NCBI GenBank assembly: GCA_963855995.1 | Contig: OY979717.1 | Coordinates: 66,555,355-66,619,354, forward strand | DNA from: Muricea muricata | Lineage: Eukaryota; Cnidaria; Anthozoa; Malacalcyonacea; Plexauridae | DNA: 64,000 nucleotides | Direction of reading: 5' to 3' | In this document: positions 11,617 through 21,460 of the stretch, piece by piece | How the letters are laid out: each line of letters opens with the position of its first letter | Numbering within the stretch: the first letter of the stretch is position 1 | Position numbers and translations under genes: made by a program | Notes under the pieces: generated by a model | The model's database searches: none | What the model was told of the DNA's origin: nothing | Seen by the model: only the letters and a program-made list of their open reading frames with translations

Positions 11617-12620
11617 ACGGTAAACTTTTTTAAAGAATACCCTGTAGGCCATCCTGTTAAAATTTACAACCCTAAAAGTTACGATAGTAATTGGTTCGGT
11701 TTTATCCAATGTAAAATAGAAGCGCCACGAGGCCTATACCATCCTGTGTTTCCTCTTCGATTACGGTGCGGGGAAGCAGATAAGTTATTATTCCCGTTAT
11801 GTCGGACGTGTGCGACAACCCAACAACAAGAAAAGTGCAACCATACCAACGACGAACGTGCGTTAACGGAAACGTGGTGCACGAACGAAATTGCATTGGC
11901 ACTTCGAAAAGGATACCGTATACTCGAAATATATGAGGTATGGCACTTTACAGAAACATCAGACACGTTGTTCCGAGGGTACGTGCGCGATTTCATGCGC
12001 ATTAAAATGGAGTCGTCGGAGCCACCGAAAGATATCAACGTTTTTAAGAAGAAAGTAAAAGACCATCTCGAGATCGACCTCGGTGAAATCAAATATAATG
12101 CTGGAATGCGTTCAATAGCAAAATTATGCCTGATCTCGTTGTGGGGGAAATTCGGGCAAAGGATAAATTAAACACAAACGGAATACGTGACCGAACCAAA
12201 AGATTTTTACAAGATCCTACTGAGCGAAACAAATGAAGATATTAACGTCCAATTTTTAACAAAGGATATGGCTCAAATGCAATTCAACCTAAAAGACCAA
12301 TTCGTGGATAACTATAACAATACAAATATATTTGTAGCGGCGTTTACGACATCACACGCACGCGAGATGTTGTACGAGGTGTTGGATAAACTCGGCGACC
12401 AGGTTTTAGGCTACGATACCGATAGTTGTTGGTATGTAGGCCGACCGGGTGGGAACACAATAGAAACGGGGTTAGTCTTGAGGAATTGACGGACGAACTT
12501 GGTGGTGGGTATATTACAAAATGGGTTGGGACGGGACCAAAATCCTGCGCGTACGAAACGGACAACGGTGACGTCACTTGCAAAGTAAAAGGTTTTACTT
12601 TGAATTACGCTAACGGCTTA

Positions 12621-13345
12621 GGCCCCGTTCACGCGTACCCGTGTAAATTTAAAACCGGGTAAATATTTTCACGGTTACGCTTACCGTCCACACGTAACCG
12701 GGTAAATCGCCCACACAAACCGTGTAAATTTGAAAACGCCGGCCAGAGTGCGAAAATATTTAAACGGGTAAATATCGGTTACGTGCGGACGGCGTAACCG
12801 CGTAAATATTAACACGGTGACGTCAAATTATGAACCAGGGCACTGCCATTTGGATGGATACTGAGCACGGAATAAGTCTAAAATGTCAGTATATTTTGTT
12901 TGACATGTCTGCCAGTCAACATTCTCCGCCGTTCGTGCTGTTTTGTATTCAAGAACAACGTTTAGTAGCAACTCGACTTCGTCGTCAGACCAGACAAAGT
13001 TGTCAGACTTGCTCTTCTTGGCTTTTGACGATTGCCCTTCCGAATTTGGCATTTTTTTTAGCAATTTCAAAAGCAATAAATTGAAAATTGGCGTTTTAAA
13101 CAGTCCAAACACTAGCCACGTGTGATCTTACGAAAAGAAAAACAAACTGCGTGCAGGTTTTTGCGGGCTCATCTTTTCTCCAGCGCATGCTCAGATCGTG
13201 TTTCATGAGCGTGTTCAAATTTACCCGGGTACGTGTGGACGGGCGAAAACGATTTGAACACGGTTACGTGTGGACGCGGTACTTTTCGTAACCGTGAAAA
13301 TATTTACCCGGTTTTAAATTTACACGGGTACGTGTGGACGGAACC
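12621..13345. mobile_element. PIF/Harbinger-like MITE inserted in the polymerase C-terminus
   Basis: The ends are inverted: ggccccgttcacgcgtaccc at the left and the complement of gggtacgtgtggacggaacc at the right. The inverted match extends through the aatttaaaaccgggtaaat block. The target duplication is TTA (12618-12620 and 13346-13348), as expected for PIF/Harbinger (TWA). Removing the element and one TTA leaves the polymerase reading frame continuous across the site. Confidence 0.85.
12828..13112 (-). pseudogene. Myb/SANT-like domain remnant inside the Harbinger-like element
   Basis: The minus-strand ORF of 94 codons contains FVWSDDEVELLLNVVLEYK and NVDWQTCQTKY. This is the tryptophan/acidic pattern of Myb/SANT-like DNA-binding proteins that accompany PIF/Harbinger transposases. 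It starts at or near KMPNSEGQSSK and ends abruptly, so only the first part survives. It supports the Harbinger assignment made from TIR and TTA. Confidence 0.65.
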
Positions 13346-13556
13346 TTAAAAATTAACGGAGATGTTATGGGTGAGATTATACGCGACCCTAGTAAAACCA
13401 TTACGATTGAGAAAAAAGGTGCGATTACAAGGGACCAAAAAACCAAGACGATCGTCAATCAGGACCAAACGAAAACGTTTTGTTTAGGTTACGACAAACG
13501 CGTTGTACAAGATGATTTCGATACGCCACCCTATGGGTTTTAAATCGCGAAGTGAA

Positions 13557-13585
13557 TTTTTTTAAACTTTAAAAGTTTAAAAAAA
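13557..13585. promoter_or_regulatory. Perfect 14 bp palindrome abutting the GIY-YIG ATG
   Basis: tttttttaaacttt and aaagtttaaaaaaa are exact complements around one central base. The last a is the first base of the ATG at 13585. It lies between the polymerase stop and the next gene. Confidence 0.55.
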
Positions 13586-14262
13586 TGACGGATGATATTA
13601 AACCTAGGATCGCATAAGTGTTAACGCGTACAAACAAGGCTGATGACGACAATAGTGACCTTTACGTGGGGAGTACGTCACGGTCTTTTGAAATACGGTT
13701 GCGTGGGCATTGGAATGATACACAAAGACCAGGGAACGAAAATAACAGTTTGTACAAACGAATGCGCGAGGCTGGATTACAAAATTGGGAGGTTTTACCG
13801 TTGTTGAGTAGGGTGTGTGATAAAAAAAAAACGATTTACGAGCTCGAAAAAAAATGGACTCGAATATTAAAAGCTGGTTTAAACACAAACTCACCCATTA
13901 CAAACAGGAAGGAATACTACGAAAATAACAAGGATGCTATAAAACAATATAATGCATTCTATCGCGAGAATAACAAGGATGCTATAAAACAACAGAAGGC
14001 AACCTACCGTGAGAAAAACAAGGCGGTTATAAAACAACAGCAGGCAGCCTACTACAAAAATAACAAGAATACGTTCCTACAACGGAACGCAGAATATTAC
14101 AAAAATAATAAGGAGGCGGTCTGGGAATATTATAGAAAAAACTTAGAGACAAAACGATTTTACTGTGAAATATGTGATATTGCGTGTGGGTCTAAAAAAG
14201 ATCTAAAACACCACCTCGACACTTTAAAGCATTCGTACGCTTGGTTAAATTCCGTTGATTAA
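13585..14262 (+). pseudogene. GIY-YIG-like nuclease with Asn/Lys repeats and C-terminal zinc finger
   Basis: From the ATG at 13585 the frame meets a TAA at 13615, then stays open to 14262 (about 215 codons). After the stop: DLYVGSTSRSFEIRLRGHW resembles the YIG half of GIY-YIG nucleases (YVGST, then Arg and His), and ELEKKW carries a candidate catalytic Glu. Then come five to six copies of a 14-residue unit (YYENNKDAIKQQ-like) and a terminal FYCEICDIACGSKKDLKHHL..H, a C2H2/U1-type zinc finger. The GIY half should lie in the region of the stop. GIY-YIG proteins of this layout occur in large DNA viruses and Polintons; the role here may be recombination or repair. Confidence 0.65.
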
Positions 14263-14414
14263 ATATTTATAAACCATATGAATTCAGAACCACCGGTAAA
14301 AAAGCCTAAAAAAAGTTTTTTAAAAAAGTTTTAAAAGTAAACTTTTCTAAAACTTCTATTTTAATATCGATTATAACAGGGGTCGTCGTCTGCCTGTGTT
14401 AAATCAACTTTTAT

Positions 14415-14440
14415 TTTTTTTAAATTTTTTTTTAAAAAAA
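14415..14440. promoter_or_regulatory. AT palindrome abutting the ATG at 14440
   Basis: tttttttaaa (14415-14424) pairs exactly with tttaaaaaaa (14431-14440), whose last a is the A of the start codon. Confidence 0.5.
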
Positions 14441-14883
14441 TGGCTGAAACAACATGGGAAGATTTAGAAAGTTACGTTGGGCACCCTATTGTAGCATCTG
14501 ATGAATATAAACGTAGTATTTTAAGTTTAATGAATTATGATTATAAAAAAGTTTGGGAAAACCACAAAGTAGATTTTCAAGGTATAAGGAAATACCAAAC
14601 TAAAAAAACAACAGAACGCAAAAATATTACCAAACTAAAAAAACAACAGCAGGTAGAATATTACCAAATCAACGAAGATGCGATTCGACAACAGCAGACA
14701 ATCTACTGCGAAAATAATAAAGATGCGATTTTGGAACAGATGGCAACCTATTACAAAAATAACAAGAATGCTAAACGGTACTACTTTGGAACATGTGATA
14801 TTGCATATGGGTCTAAAAAAATTTTAAACTACCACCTCGACACTTTAAAGCATTTGTACACATACCTTAATTCTGTGGGCTAA
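14440..14883 (+). CDS. Paralogue of the GIY-YIG repeat protein lacking the nuclease core
   Basis: 147 codons, intact. The N-terminal domain TWEDLESYVGHPIVASDEYK is shared with the small ORF at 7433. A middle of polar repeats (QQ..YY..N.DAI) matches the repeat unit of the protein at 13585. The C-terminal CDIAYGSKK..YHLDTLKH is a decayed copy of that protein's zinc finger: one of the two Cys of the first knuckle is replaced (YYFGTC versus FYCEIC). It therefore links the other two genes into one modular family. Function unknown; with a damaged finger and no nuclease it may be a regulatory or structural derivative. Confidence 0.65.
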   Translation: MAETTWEDLESYVGHPIVASDEYKRSILSLMNYDYKKVWENHKVDFQGIRKYQTKKTTERKNITKLKKQQQVEYYQINEDAIRQQQTIYCENNKDAILEQMATYYKNNKNAKRYYFGTCDIAYGSKKILNYHLDTLKHLYTYLNSVG

Positions 14884-14895
14884 AAAAATCATACT

Positions 14896-14917
14896 TTTTT
14901 AATTTTAAAAATTAAAA
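14896..14917. promoter_or_regulatory. AT palindrome upstream of the ATG at 14925
   Basis: tttttaatttt pairs with aaaattaaaaa around one or zero central bases, 8 bp before the start codon. Confidence 0.45.
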
Positions 14918-14924
14918 AATTAAA

Positions 14925-15419
14925 ATGATTTGCAGACACCGCGCCGACCTTTTTAACGAAGCCGCTAGGGAGTTTAGTAGGAATATGTTATGGATTGCAG
15001 TTACAGGCCGTTATAGAGAAACAAAATATTTTAAAGAGGCAATATTATATTTGGTGTTTAATATCGTCGAACTTAACCCAACAAATAAGGTTGGGAATAT
15101 GATTCATGAATTTTTAAAAACATTTTTCTTTAAAAAGCAAGAATACCGACGAGGTGTATACAAAGAAATCCGGTACAACATATTACCGGTCCTTTGGAAA
15201 AACCATAGGGCGATCGAAAGGAAGAAACAGCGTAAGCTTACATGTCTAGCGAACGACTTACACAATGTAGGTAGGACGGTAGAAGCGCATATAATACGGA
15301 CGATCGTAAAACCCTACATACGTGATTTAAATCAAAAGTGGTCTAAAATGACGGCGTTGGAAAAACTAAAAGCAGTACCGCCGTTGCTCACGCAACAAAT
15401 ACACAGCAAATCCACCTAG
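14925..15419 (+). CDS. Uncharacterised basic Polinton protein, 164 aa
   Basis: Intact ORF starting MICRHRADLF. It is rich in Lys/Arg and aromatic residues, with predicted helices (for example FNEAAREFSRNMLWIAV and FKEAILYLVFNIVEL). There is no signal peptide and no Cys/His cluster, nor a His/Glu/Cys triad spacing that would make it the missing adenain-like protease. It follows the zinc-finger paralogue in the same direction after a 42 bp AT-rich gap with a palindrome. I do not recognise the family. It could be a DNA-binding or core protein, judged only from basic composition. Confidence 0.6.
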   Translation: MICRHRADLFNEAAREFSRNMLWIAVTGRYRETKYFKEAILYLVFNIVELNPTNKVGNMIHEFLKTFFFKKQEYRRGVYKEIRYNILPVLWKNHRAIERKKQRKLTCLANDLHNVGRTVEAHIIRTIVKPYIRDLNQKWSKMTALEKLKAVPPLLTQQIHSKST

Positions 15420-15426
15420 TTCACGT

Positions 15427-15500
15427 AACAAATCCGTAACAAATATAACTAGGTTACACAACAAATCCGTGACAAATATAACTAGGTTACCCTCCAAAAT
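15427..15500. repeat. Two-copy direct repeat of about 37 bp
   Basis: The unit aacaaatccgt(a/g)acaaat followed by ataactaggttac occurs twice in tandem, with partial extra copies of the gtaac/ggttac word at the edges, in the gap between two Polinton genes. Confidence 0.7.
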
Positions 15501-15698
15501 ACACCAAAATTTTAAACAACATGTTTAAAATTTAAACAAATCTTATATAGATTTGAACAACGTATCAAATTAATCTTCCTCTTCGATCTTTTTTTATGTA
15601 CATGAAACCCAAGTACAAAACCAAACAAAATAGCTACCGATACTATTTCAAGGGTACTATTTGAATTTTCTTGTAACCGAAACCATTATTTGTAATAA

Positions 15699-16131
15699 AT
15701 GAACGAACCTAAAATAACGAAAGTAAACGAGTGCATAGAGAATGCAAATATTTTCTATTTAGCAGTAGGTTCTGCTGCTGTTATTGGGCTTGGTTATGAG
15801 GTCTACACGTATTTTTTTAAACAAGAACAACAGGAGGTACAACAGCAGGTAGTAGAACTAGAAAAAAAAATTTTGAAACACTCTAGTAACAAACACACTA
15901 GTTTAACGAAAGAAAAGACTTTAAACGGACTTTACAACGCTGGATTAATTACACTTGGTGCAGTTGGCGTATCGATGGCGATTCAGAAACTTTTAAAACT
16001 ATCTTGGAGTAACACGTTCGACACAGAGGGTTCTTCGATTAGCAGCAGCCGTTGGAGGAGGATCGTTACTTGTTAAATTTTTACAGAAAAAGAACTACGT
16101 CCCGAAAGAACCGCTTAAATCCAGTTTGTAA
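15699..16131 (+). pseudogene. Small Polinton membrane protein (frameshifted)
   Basis: MNEPKITKV start, then a membrane segment IFYLAVGSAAVIGLGYEVY (residues about 19-37). Next is a Gln/Glu-rich coiled stretch (QEQQEVQQQVVELEKK), and a second hydrophobic segment around AGLITLGAVGVSMAIQ. Near 16030 the frame breaks: the first frame stops at 16076, while the next frame reads a third hydrophobic segment (LAAAVGGGSLLVKF) and stops at 16131. So one indel probably split a three-segment membrane protein of about 140 residues. Just 11 bp later the next ORF starts. Likely virion or membrane-associated. Confidence 0.6.
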
Positions 16132-16443
16132 AATAAAAAAAAATGGCAAGCGTAGTAGCAGGTGGGTTATTTAATGCAGTCGCATTTGCAGGTGCCGGTT
16201 ACGTTTTTCACAAATTGGACAAAAGCGGCTACGAAGACGAAATGAAACGTCATAACTTAGCAGTGGAACAACTCCAAGCTGAAAAAGAAAAATGGTATGA
16301 AAAAACAGTAGAAAAAAACAATAAGGTTGCCTTATTACGACAACGGCTTTCGGATGCCAACAAAGACCTAGACGCAACAAACGAAGCGTTACACAATTTA
16401 CGGACGGCGATGGACGAAGACATTGGACCAGAACCAACATTAA

Positions 16444-19400
16444 AGTGCCTATATCACTCATGGGATCTTTACGGATTTGGAAAGAGCCCAAAAAGTTAGT
16501 TGATAAGCTCTTCAACATTTTTTGATTTAGTTGAATCGTTTCCGAGATATGGGGCACCAAACATGGCATTTTTGGCGTTTTTGAAAAAAATTTCCGTGGT
16601 GCTTGGGGGACTGGGACTCAGGAACACGAACGTAAACATACACTATAGATTATATTACATTTCATGATAACCACTATAACTTACTAAAATGAGAATTTTT
16701 GGAAGAAAAATAAGTTTATTTAGCTCAAACTCGTTCTCCAGTGCTGACAAAAGTTCCTGCGATTGCGCTGAATGTAAAATCGAGTTTGAAACGTTCAAAA
16801 CGACTTCAAGATCAAGTTTGAAAGTGAGTCTTCTTAGTGTTGTCGAGCATTGGTCGAGCATGAAAAAGTTGGCATTTGGAGCTTTATAGACTGACGAAGT
16901 ATGGTCGAAGAATACGTTAAAAAGCTACAAGAGTAAACAGAAATGTAAAGAAGTCATTTTTGGATGAAATCGGCATAATTGTGTTAGTTCTTGGTCAGTG
17001 AAACGAATATTTTCTATTTGTAAATATCGTGTGACCCTCACATTATATTATGTGTGTATATTAGATTCACGTTTTGTAGGTTTATATAAAAAACAATAAC
17101 ATTTGATAGAGGCATATTATGCAGGATTTAATACTGTTTGTATAGTCTAAATTGAAAACCTGTGTTGGACAAACATATGGTTACATGTAAGTTGGTTGAA
17201 AGGAGTTGTAATTTTCGAGGTCTTAACTTAATGTTTTTTTATAAACTTTGGACATATTTCTGTGAGGGACAAGTTACCACACTAGGCAATTACTATCAAA
17301 GTTCCTGTTTATTATAGAAATGCAATAGTGCAACAGGTTAATGCACTTTGTCAAGGCAAAAAGCCTTTGTGAACTGCAACAGATCACTGGTTTGTCTCAT
17401 GGGGCAAGTAACACATCAAAGCACAGATTATAGGTTATTATAGATATAGTCTTATCTATAATCTGTGATCAAAGTGTATGGTGGAATTCTTTGTAATTTT
17501 AGGTGCTTATACCAGTGGCATACATGTGATTCACCAGATCAGTCCATAGTTGTAAAAAAGGCAACATAATACCACTGTGCTCTTCTGTTTACCATGGTAC
17601 CTGTATCTGCAGCTTTTAAAAGGACAGATGATGACTTTAAAAGATATGAATATTTGGAGGAGAATATAATTTTAATTAATGCATACTTTATATATTGTCA
17701 TTAACTTGGATTTCTGTATCTCTTTATCAAAATAGCTGGCATCAATTCCGACAATCTCCCCTTTGTTACTAAAATTATCAGGTGTTAGGGGCCGATTACA
17801 TGATCTGGTCTAGCTTGCTTTACTGGGCTAGCCCAACTAAGTGAGACAACTTTGGGATTGCAATTGTATGGACTCATTTTATGTCCGCATAAAAACTGTG
17901 TGGGTGCTATTTTTAGGTATTTTTCAGCCCAGTTTGCTAGAATGAAACAATTACATGGAAAATTTCATCGCGGGAAACTGGGCTAGCCTGCTTGCGACAA
18001 ACGAGACATGAGAAAAAGCAGGCTAACCTGGCTGCCATGTAATCAAAATTCCAAATATATATTACTATTGCAGTAAGCGGGCTGGCCCACCAGAACAGGT
18101 TAGCCTGGTAACGCAGGCCAGCCCAGCCCATGTAATTGGCCCCTTAGACTGAGGTGTTAGACAGTATATTTGGACAGTATATAGCATATTTGTTGGCAAC
18201 ACTTCCCTTGACAAGTAAAATTGCCTGGCATTAGATAGAGCAAAAAGTTCCGTGTTTTGAAAATAATATTTATGTACACCAGTGTTAAAACAATCTTTAT
18301 TTTTTGTCAGTTACACTTAATGCATTTTTAATACTAGTTAATACATATGAAATAACAAACAAAGATTGTGAATGTCTATCAGAACACTAGAATAACATAG
18401 TTAACATGATGTTGTGACCCTTGATTGGTATTTTTCCAGCACTTATATTAACCTATTCTTTCAGTATCCTCAGGATAAGGCAAAGCAAATTGACCAAGCA
18501 AGGACTATAATGTAAAAAAACCCATCTGAATTAGATTCAACTTATAATGAGGTCTAGTTATAAGAATAGAATAATAATTAGGTCAATTGTTTCTAATGTT
18601 AGTTGAAGTGTGTATCCACACCAAACAGGCTGAAAAATTTGTCTGATCATGATGAGAATTGAACCCCCAACCTTTGATATACTAGTCCAATGGTTTGCCA
18701 ACTAGCTATAAGGTCAAGTTGGTCCAAGTAGGTGATATTTCAGAACAGAGCCCATCACTTACTCTAATCTTACAAAAGGGGAAATTCATGCTACTGTGTG
18801 TAGGGAAAATGTTTCATTTAAAAACTACTTGATCAACAAGAACAGCTTTTAAATGAAGAAAGGTTATCCACAAAAATATCCATTCTGTTAACAAGGTCAG
18901 CTTGGTCAATTGGGCTGGCGAGCAAGTTGCTTACTGGCGCTCCAATTTTTGCTTGATAGAGAGATTGCTGCTAAACAAGCTGGCTCAGCTAGAATGAAAG
19001 TTACAAACTTTTTATGAAGGAAATTAACAAATTCTGCCTGGTAAACAGGACCAGCCCTGCATGCAAACCAGGCTCTCATAAACAGCCACTAAATTGGGTG
19101 AATGCTGGCTTGGATCCTTGCAGACGTCATCATGACTCCAATCTGCACAAGTTTAAGGTGTTTGGCAAGGTTTGAACTGTTGGGCCTTTGCCCAAGTAGT
19201 GGCAAACACTGACTATAAATTCAACCCAAGTGTCCATTGCAGCAACGAGCTAGTACAAATTACAATCATTGGATCATGAAATGTATTGTGATTTTCAACA
19301 GTCTAACATAGAATTTTTTATAATTTATATATCTCAACAGTTAAACCTGCAAAACATAATCACTTAAAGACACATCAACATTTATTCTTTTAACCCAAAA

Positions 19401-19898
19401 TATGGTATAAATTATAAACACAGTATGGCCGTACATTTACATATACTAGAAAATACTTCATTCACTTACCAAGAACACGATATAATGTCCGTTTCATCTA
19501 CAAATTAATTTCTTTGTTATATTCTTTAAGCTTTCAAACGTATTCGTTGACCCATACTTGTCAATGTATGCTCTAAAACATGCCTACCTTCTCATTTAGC
19601 TAGACGACATTTGGAAAGGCTCCATCCACGAGGATGGGAAGACTCTGACACTTTCAAATGGATTTTGAAGTCATTTTGCACGTTTCATCCTCGATTTTAC
19701 ATTTAGCTCAATCGCAGGAACTTTTGTCAGCACTGAAGAACGAGTTTGAGCTAAATAAACTTATTTTTCTTCCAAAAATTCTCATTTTAGTAAGTTATAG
19801 TGGTGAAATGTAATATAATCTATAGTGTATGTTTACGTTCGTGTTCCTGAGTCCCAGTCCCCCAAGCACCACGGAAATTTTTTGAAACGATTATCACT
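16444..19898. mobile_element. TTAA-targeting non-autonomous DNA element
   Basis: Flanked by TTAA (16440-16443, 19899-19902) inside a Polinton gene. The ends both read AGTG inward. A long inverted block of about 270 bp (about 16582-16850 versus about 19640-19888) is nearly identical, for example aaatttccgtggtgcttggg and gtgctgacaaaagttcctgc. The left tip has about 130 bp with no counterpart on the right. No transposase ORF is present. TTAA duplications fit piggyBac or Kolobok; the tips AGTG do not look like the usual piggyBac CCC, so Kolobok-like is my preference. Confidence 0.75.
17788..18143. mobile_element. MITE with TTA duplication nested in the TTAA element
   Basis: The ends are ggggccgattacatg and the complement of catgtaattggcccc. 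TTA sits on both sides (17785-17787, 18144-18146). The interior has repeated 'ctagccca/gctgg' words on both strands. The TTA target suggests PIF/Harbinger ancestry, but the ends differ from the MITE at 12621. Confidence 0.75.
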
Positions 19899-20011
19899 TT
19901 AAACGATTATTACGAACCATCCAACGATATGAAAGTGTATACGAACGTCGTCGTTGGTGTTGTAGGATCTGTACTGAGGAGTTTTGGTAAGTAAAATATT
20001 GTTTTAAAAAT

Positions 20012-20039
20012 ATTTCATAACCCACCTGGGTTATGAAAT
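20012..20039. terminator. Perfect 12 bp hairpin between convergent Polinton genes
   Basis: atttcataaccc and gggttatgaaat pair perfectly across an acct loop. It lies 18 bp after the stop of the plus-strand gene (19994) and touches the stop codon of the minus-strand gene (20039-20041). Probable transcript 3'-end signal for both. Confidence 0.6.
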
Positions 20040-20747
20040 TACAATACGTACTTTGTTACCAAAAACCCAATACCGATCGTACTTCCTAGAAGGTAAGGTA
20101 GATGATGGTTGTCGTTTGGTTTTGGAACTGTTGATGGAGTTTTTACTGGGACGTTAGTTTTTGTTGGTTTCGATACGACGTTAGTTTTTGTTGGAATTGG
20201 TGGTTTCGATACGATGTTAATTTTTGTTGGTTCCGATACGACGTTAGTTTTTTTTTGTTGGAACGTAATTTACGTTAGTATTTACGCCAAATTTCATTGT
20301 GCACGTGTTGGTTGCGAGTGTTAACACGTTGTTATAACCTTCGACTTTGTCTTTGAGTATAATCATATTAGATGGAATTAAAATAATGCCTGGCGTTATC
20401 GCCATATTTAGGACGACGTTTGTATCTTTAATGGCAGTTCGCATATCCGAAATGGATTTTGTAGGATTATCTTGCAAAATTGTATCCTTAACGAGTCGGT
20501 TAAATATTTGTTGCGTTTGTAACGACTTTGCACCTTGTCTTACAATAGCCCAACGCGTTTGTGCTTGCGCTCCTAAAACGCTATAAATGTAGGATTCGAT
20601 AGCCGATTGGAGTAACACTTGTCCTGTTTTTGTAAGACCATCGCTATCGTCTTTGATGAACCGCATCCAATCCGTATCGGAATCGTTAACGATTTTTGAA
20701 ACTTCTTCGTAATCTATACCGAGAACTCCCGCATTATTTTTCGTCAT
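20039..20747 (-). pseudogene. Polinton protein with Thr-Lys repeat stalk and C-terminal membrane segment (frameshifted)
   Basis: Starts MTKNNAGVLGIDYEEV; the body has about 160 residues with ILIPSNMIILKDKVEG and NVLTLATNTCTMKFG. The first frame ends in PTKKN at a run of nine T (plus strand near 20248). The next frame reads four more copies of a PTKTNVVS(K/E) unit, then a PNDNHHLPYL linker and a membrane segment GSTIGIGFLV before the stop at 20039. The equivalent repeats have five T where the break has nine, so slippage in the run explains the shift. The layout suggests a head domain on a short repeat stalk anchored in a membrane. Family unknown. Confidence 0.6.
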
Positions 20748-20829
20748 TCTGTACTTATAATTCCTAATATTATGTTTGTTCGGACGGTGCGAATGCCAAT
20801 AATTAATATCTGCTCGCGTATGATCAAAT

Positions 20830-21460
20830 TTATGGATCCAAACGTTTTGACGGTATATTTTTTTGAGTAGTTTTTTTTATGCCATTAGTAAAGCACGGTG
20901 ACATTTTTTGTGGATTTTCTGTTAATCGTTTCATGTGGTAGTAAACGTAATATCGTGCAGTACTCGTAATAACGTTGTTTTCGCCTGTTAAATGTTTTCT
21001 ACTATCCCCACCAACGTGTTGAAATGATATACGCAGCTAACAACGACGATGCAAAATACGGATCGTCTTTATCAACTGCCATTTTTGTAATATCATTAGC
21101 AGTACCTTTCCAAGACGTGTTTAAAGCTTCGAAATTACTTAAAAACCCAGATTTAGCATTGACGTAAATAGTAAATTTTCTAACGTTGTACGGTAACGTA
21201 TTCGTTGATAGAACAAAAGGTTGGACCGTGCCGCTTGAACCCCATATTCTCGGCGACCAATATAATTCTCCTGAATAGAGTTTTTTAAAATCTTCTGTCG
21301 TGATGTCGAGGAATTGTCCGTCACGTACTTTAAACGATACGCTTGTTTCGGTCACGTCGCCGCTTTTCGATAAGACGACGTTAAAACTGAACCTGCTAAA
21401 ATGTTTATTTAGTGCCTTATCGTAATCAGACCCGTAATATTGTCTGTAACATCTAACCAT
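20830..21460 (-). pseudogene. Conserved-looking Polinton structural protein candidate (frameshifted)
   Basis: The ORF 21460-21002 has beta-rich sequence: HFSRFSFNVVLSKSGDV, SFKVRDGQFLDITTEDF, LYWSPRIWGSSGTVQPF. It stops at STRWWG; the next frame continues with DSRKHLTGENNV..YYVYYHMKRL and stops at 20830. A single base in the cgttggtgggg stretch explains the break. The start overlaps the 3' end of the integrase ORF by about 50 bp and is uncertain; the true start could be nearer the ALNKHFSRF segment. It lies between integrase and the stalked membrane protein, all on the minus strand. Function unknown; the sequence style suggests a virion component. Confidence 0.5.

Larger units (their letters stand above)
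7666..13543 (+). pseudogene. polB: Protein-primed-type family B DNA polymerase of the Polinton (broken)
   Basis: The N-terminus has basic ELKRR-type repeats and a segment ending PFSTKLITI, with a frameshift near 7735. A LINE then interrupts it (about 8231-11060). After it come a VDGFC..TNTVYEFQGC block (about 11245-11310), an NPRDAFFGGRT block (about 11510-11545), motif A as DFVRLYP (11596), motif B as ISLWGKF (about 12133; most B-family enzymes have Asn-Ser here), and motif C as YDTDS (about 12411). A 725 bp MITE follows (12621-13345), then the C-terminus with YDKR and PPYGF. Frameshifts lie near 11150, 11477 and 12485 and a stop near 12171. The exonuclease region expected between the two halves is not seen, so the LINE insertion probably came with a deletion. 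It would replicate the element. Confidence 0.88.
16143..19994 (+). pseudogene. Conserved Polinton coiled-coil membrane protein, split by a TTAA element
   Basis: The N-terminal part (16143-16443) starts MASVVAGGLFNAVAFAGAGY (hydrophobic). It continues with a KLDKSGYEDEMKRHNLA segment and a coiled coil of about 60 residues ending ...ALHNLRTAMDEDIGPEPTL. The ORF then runs into a transposon at 16444. The C-terminal part resumes at 19903 with DYYEPSNDMK and a hydrophobic tail VVVGVVGSVL, stopping at 19994. I remember proteins of this layout in Hydra-type Polintons; that is memory, not a search. A 12 bp hairpin directly follows (20012-20039). Confidence 0.65.

Noticed and set aside
11679..12092. 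137-codon minus-strand ORF
   Set aside because: Overlaps polymerase motifs in the plus frame; it has no motif of its own.
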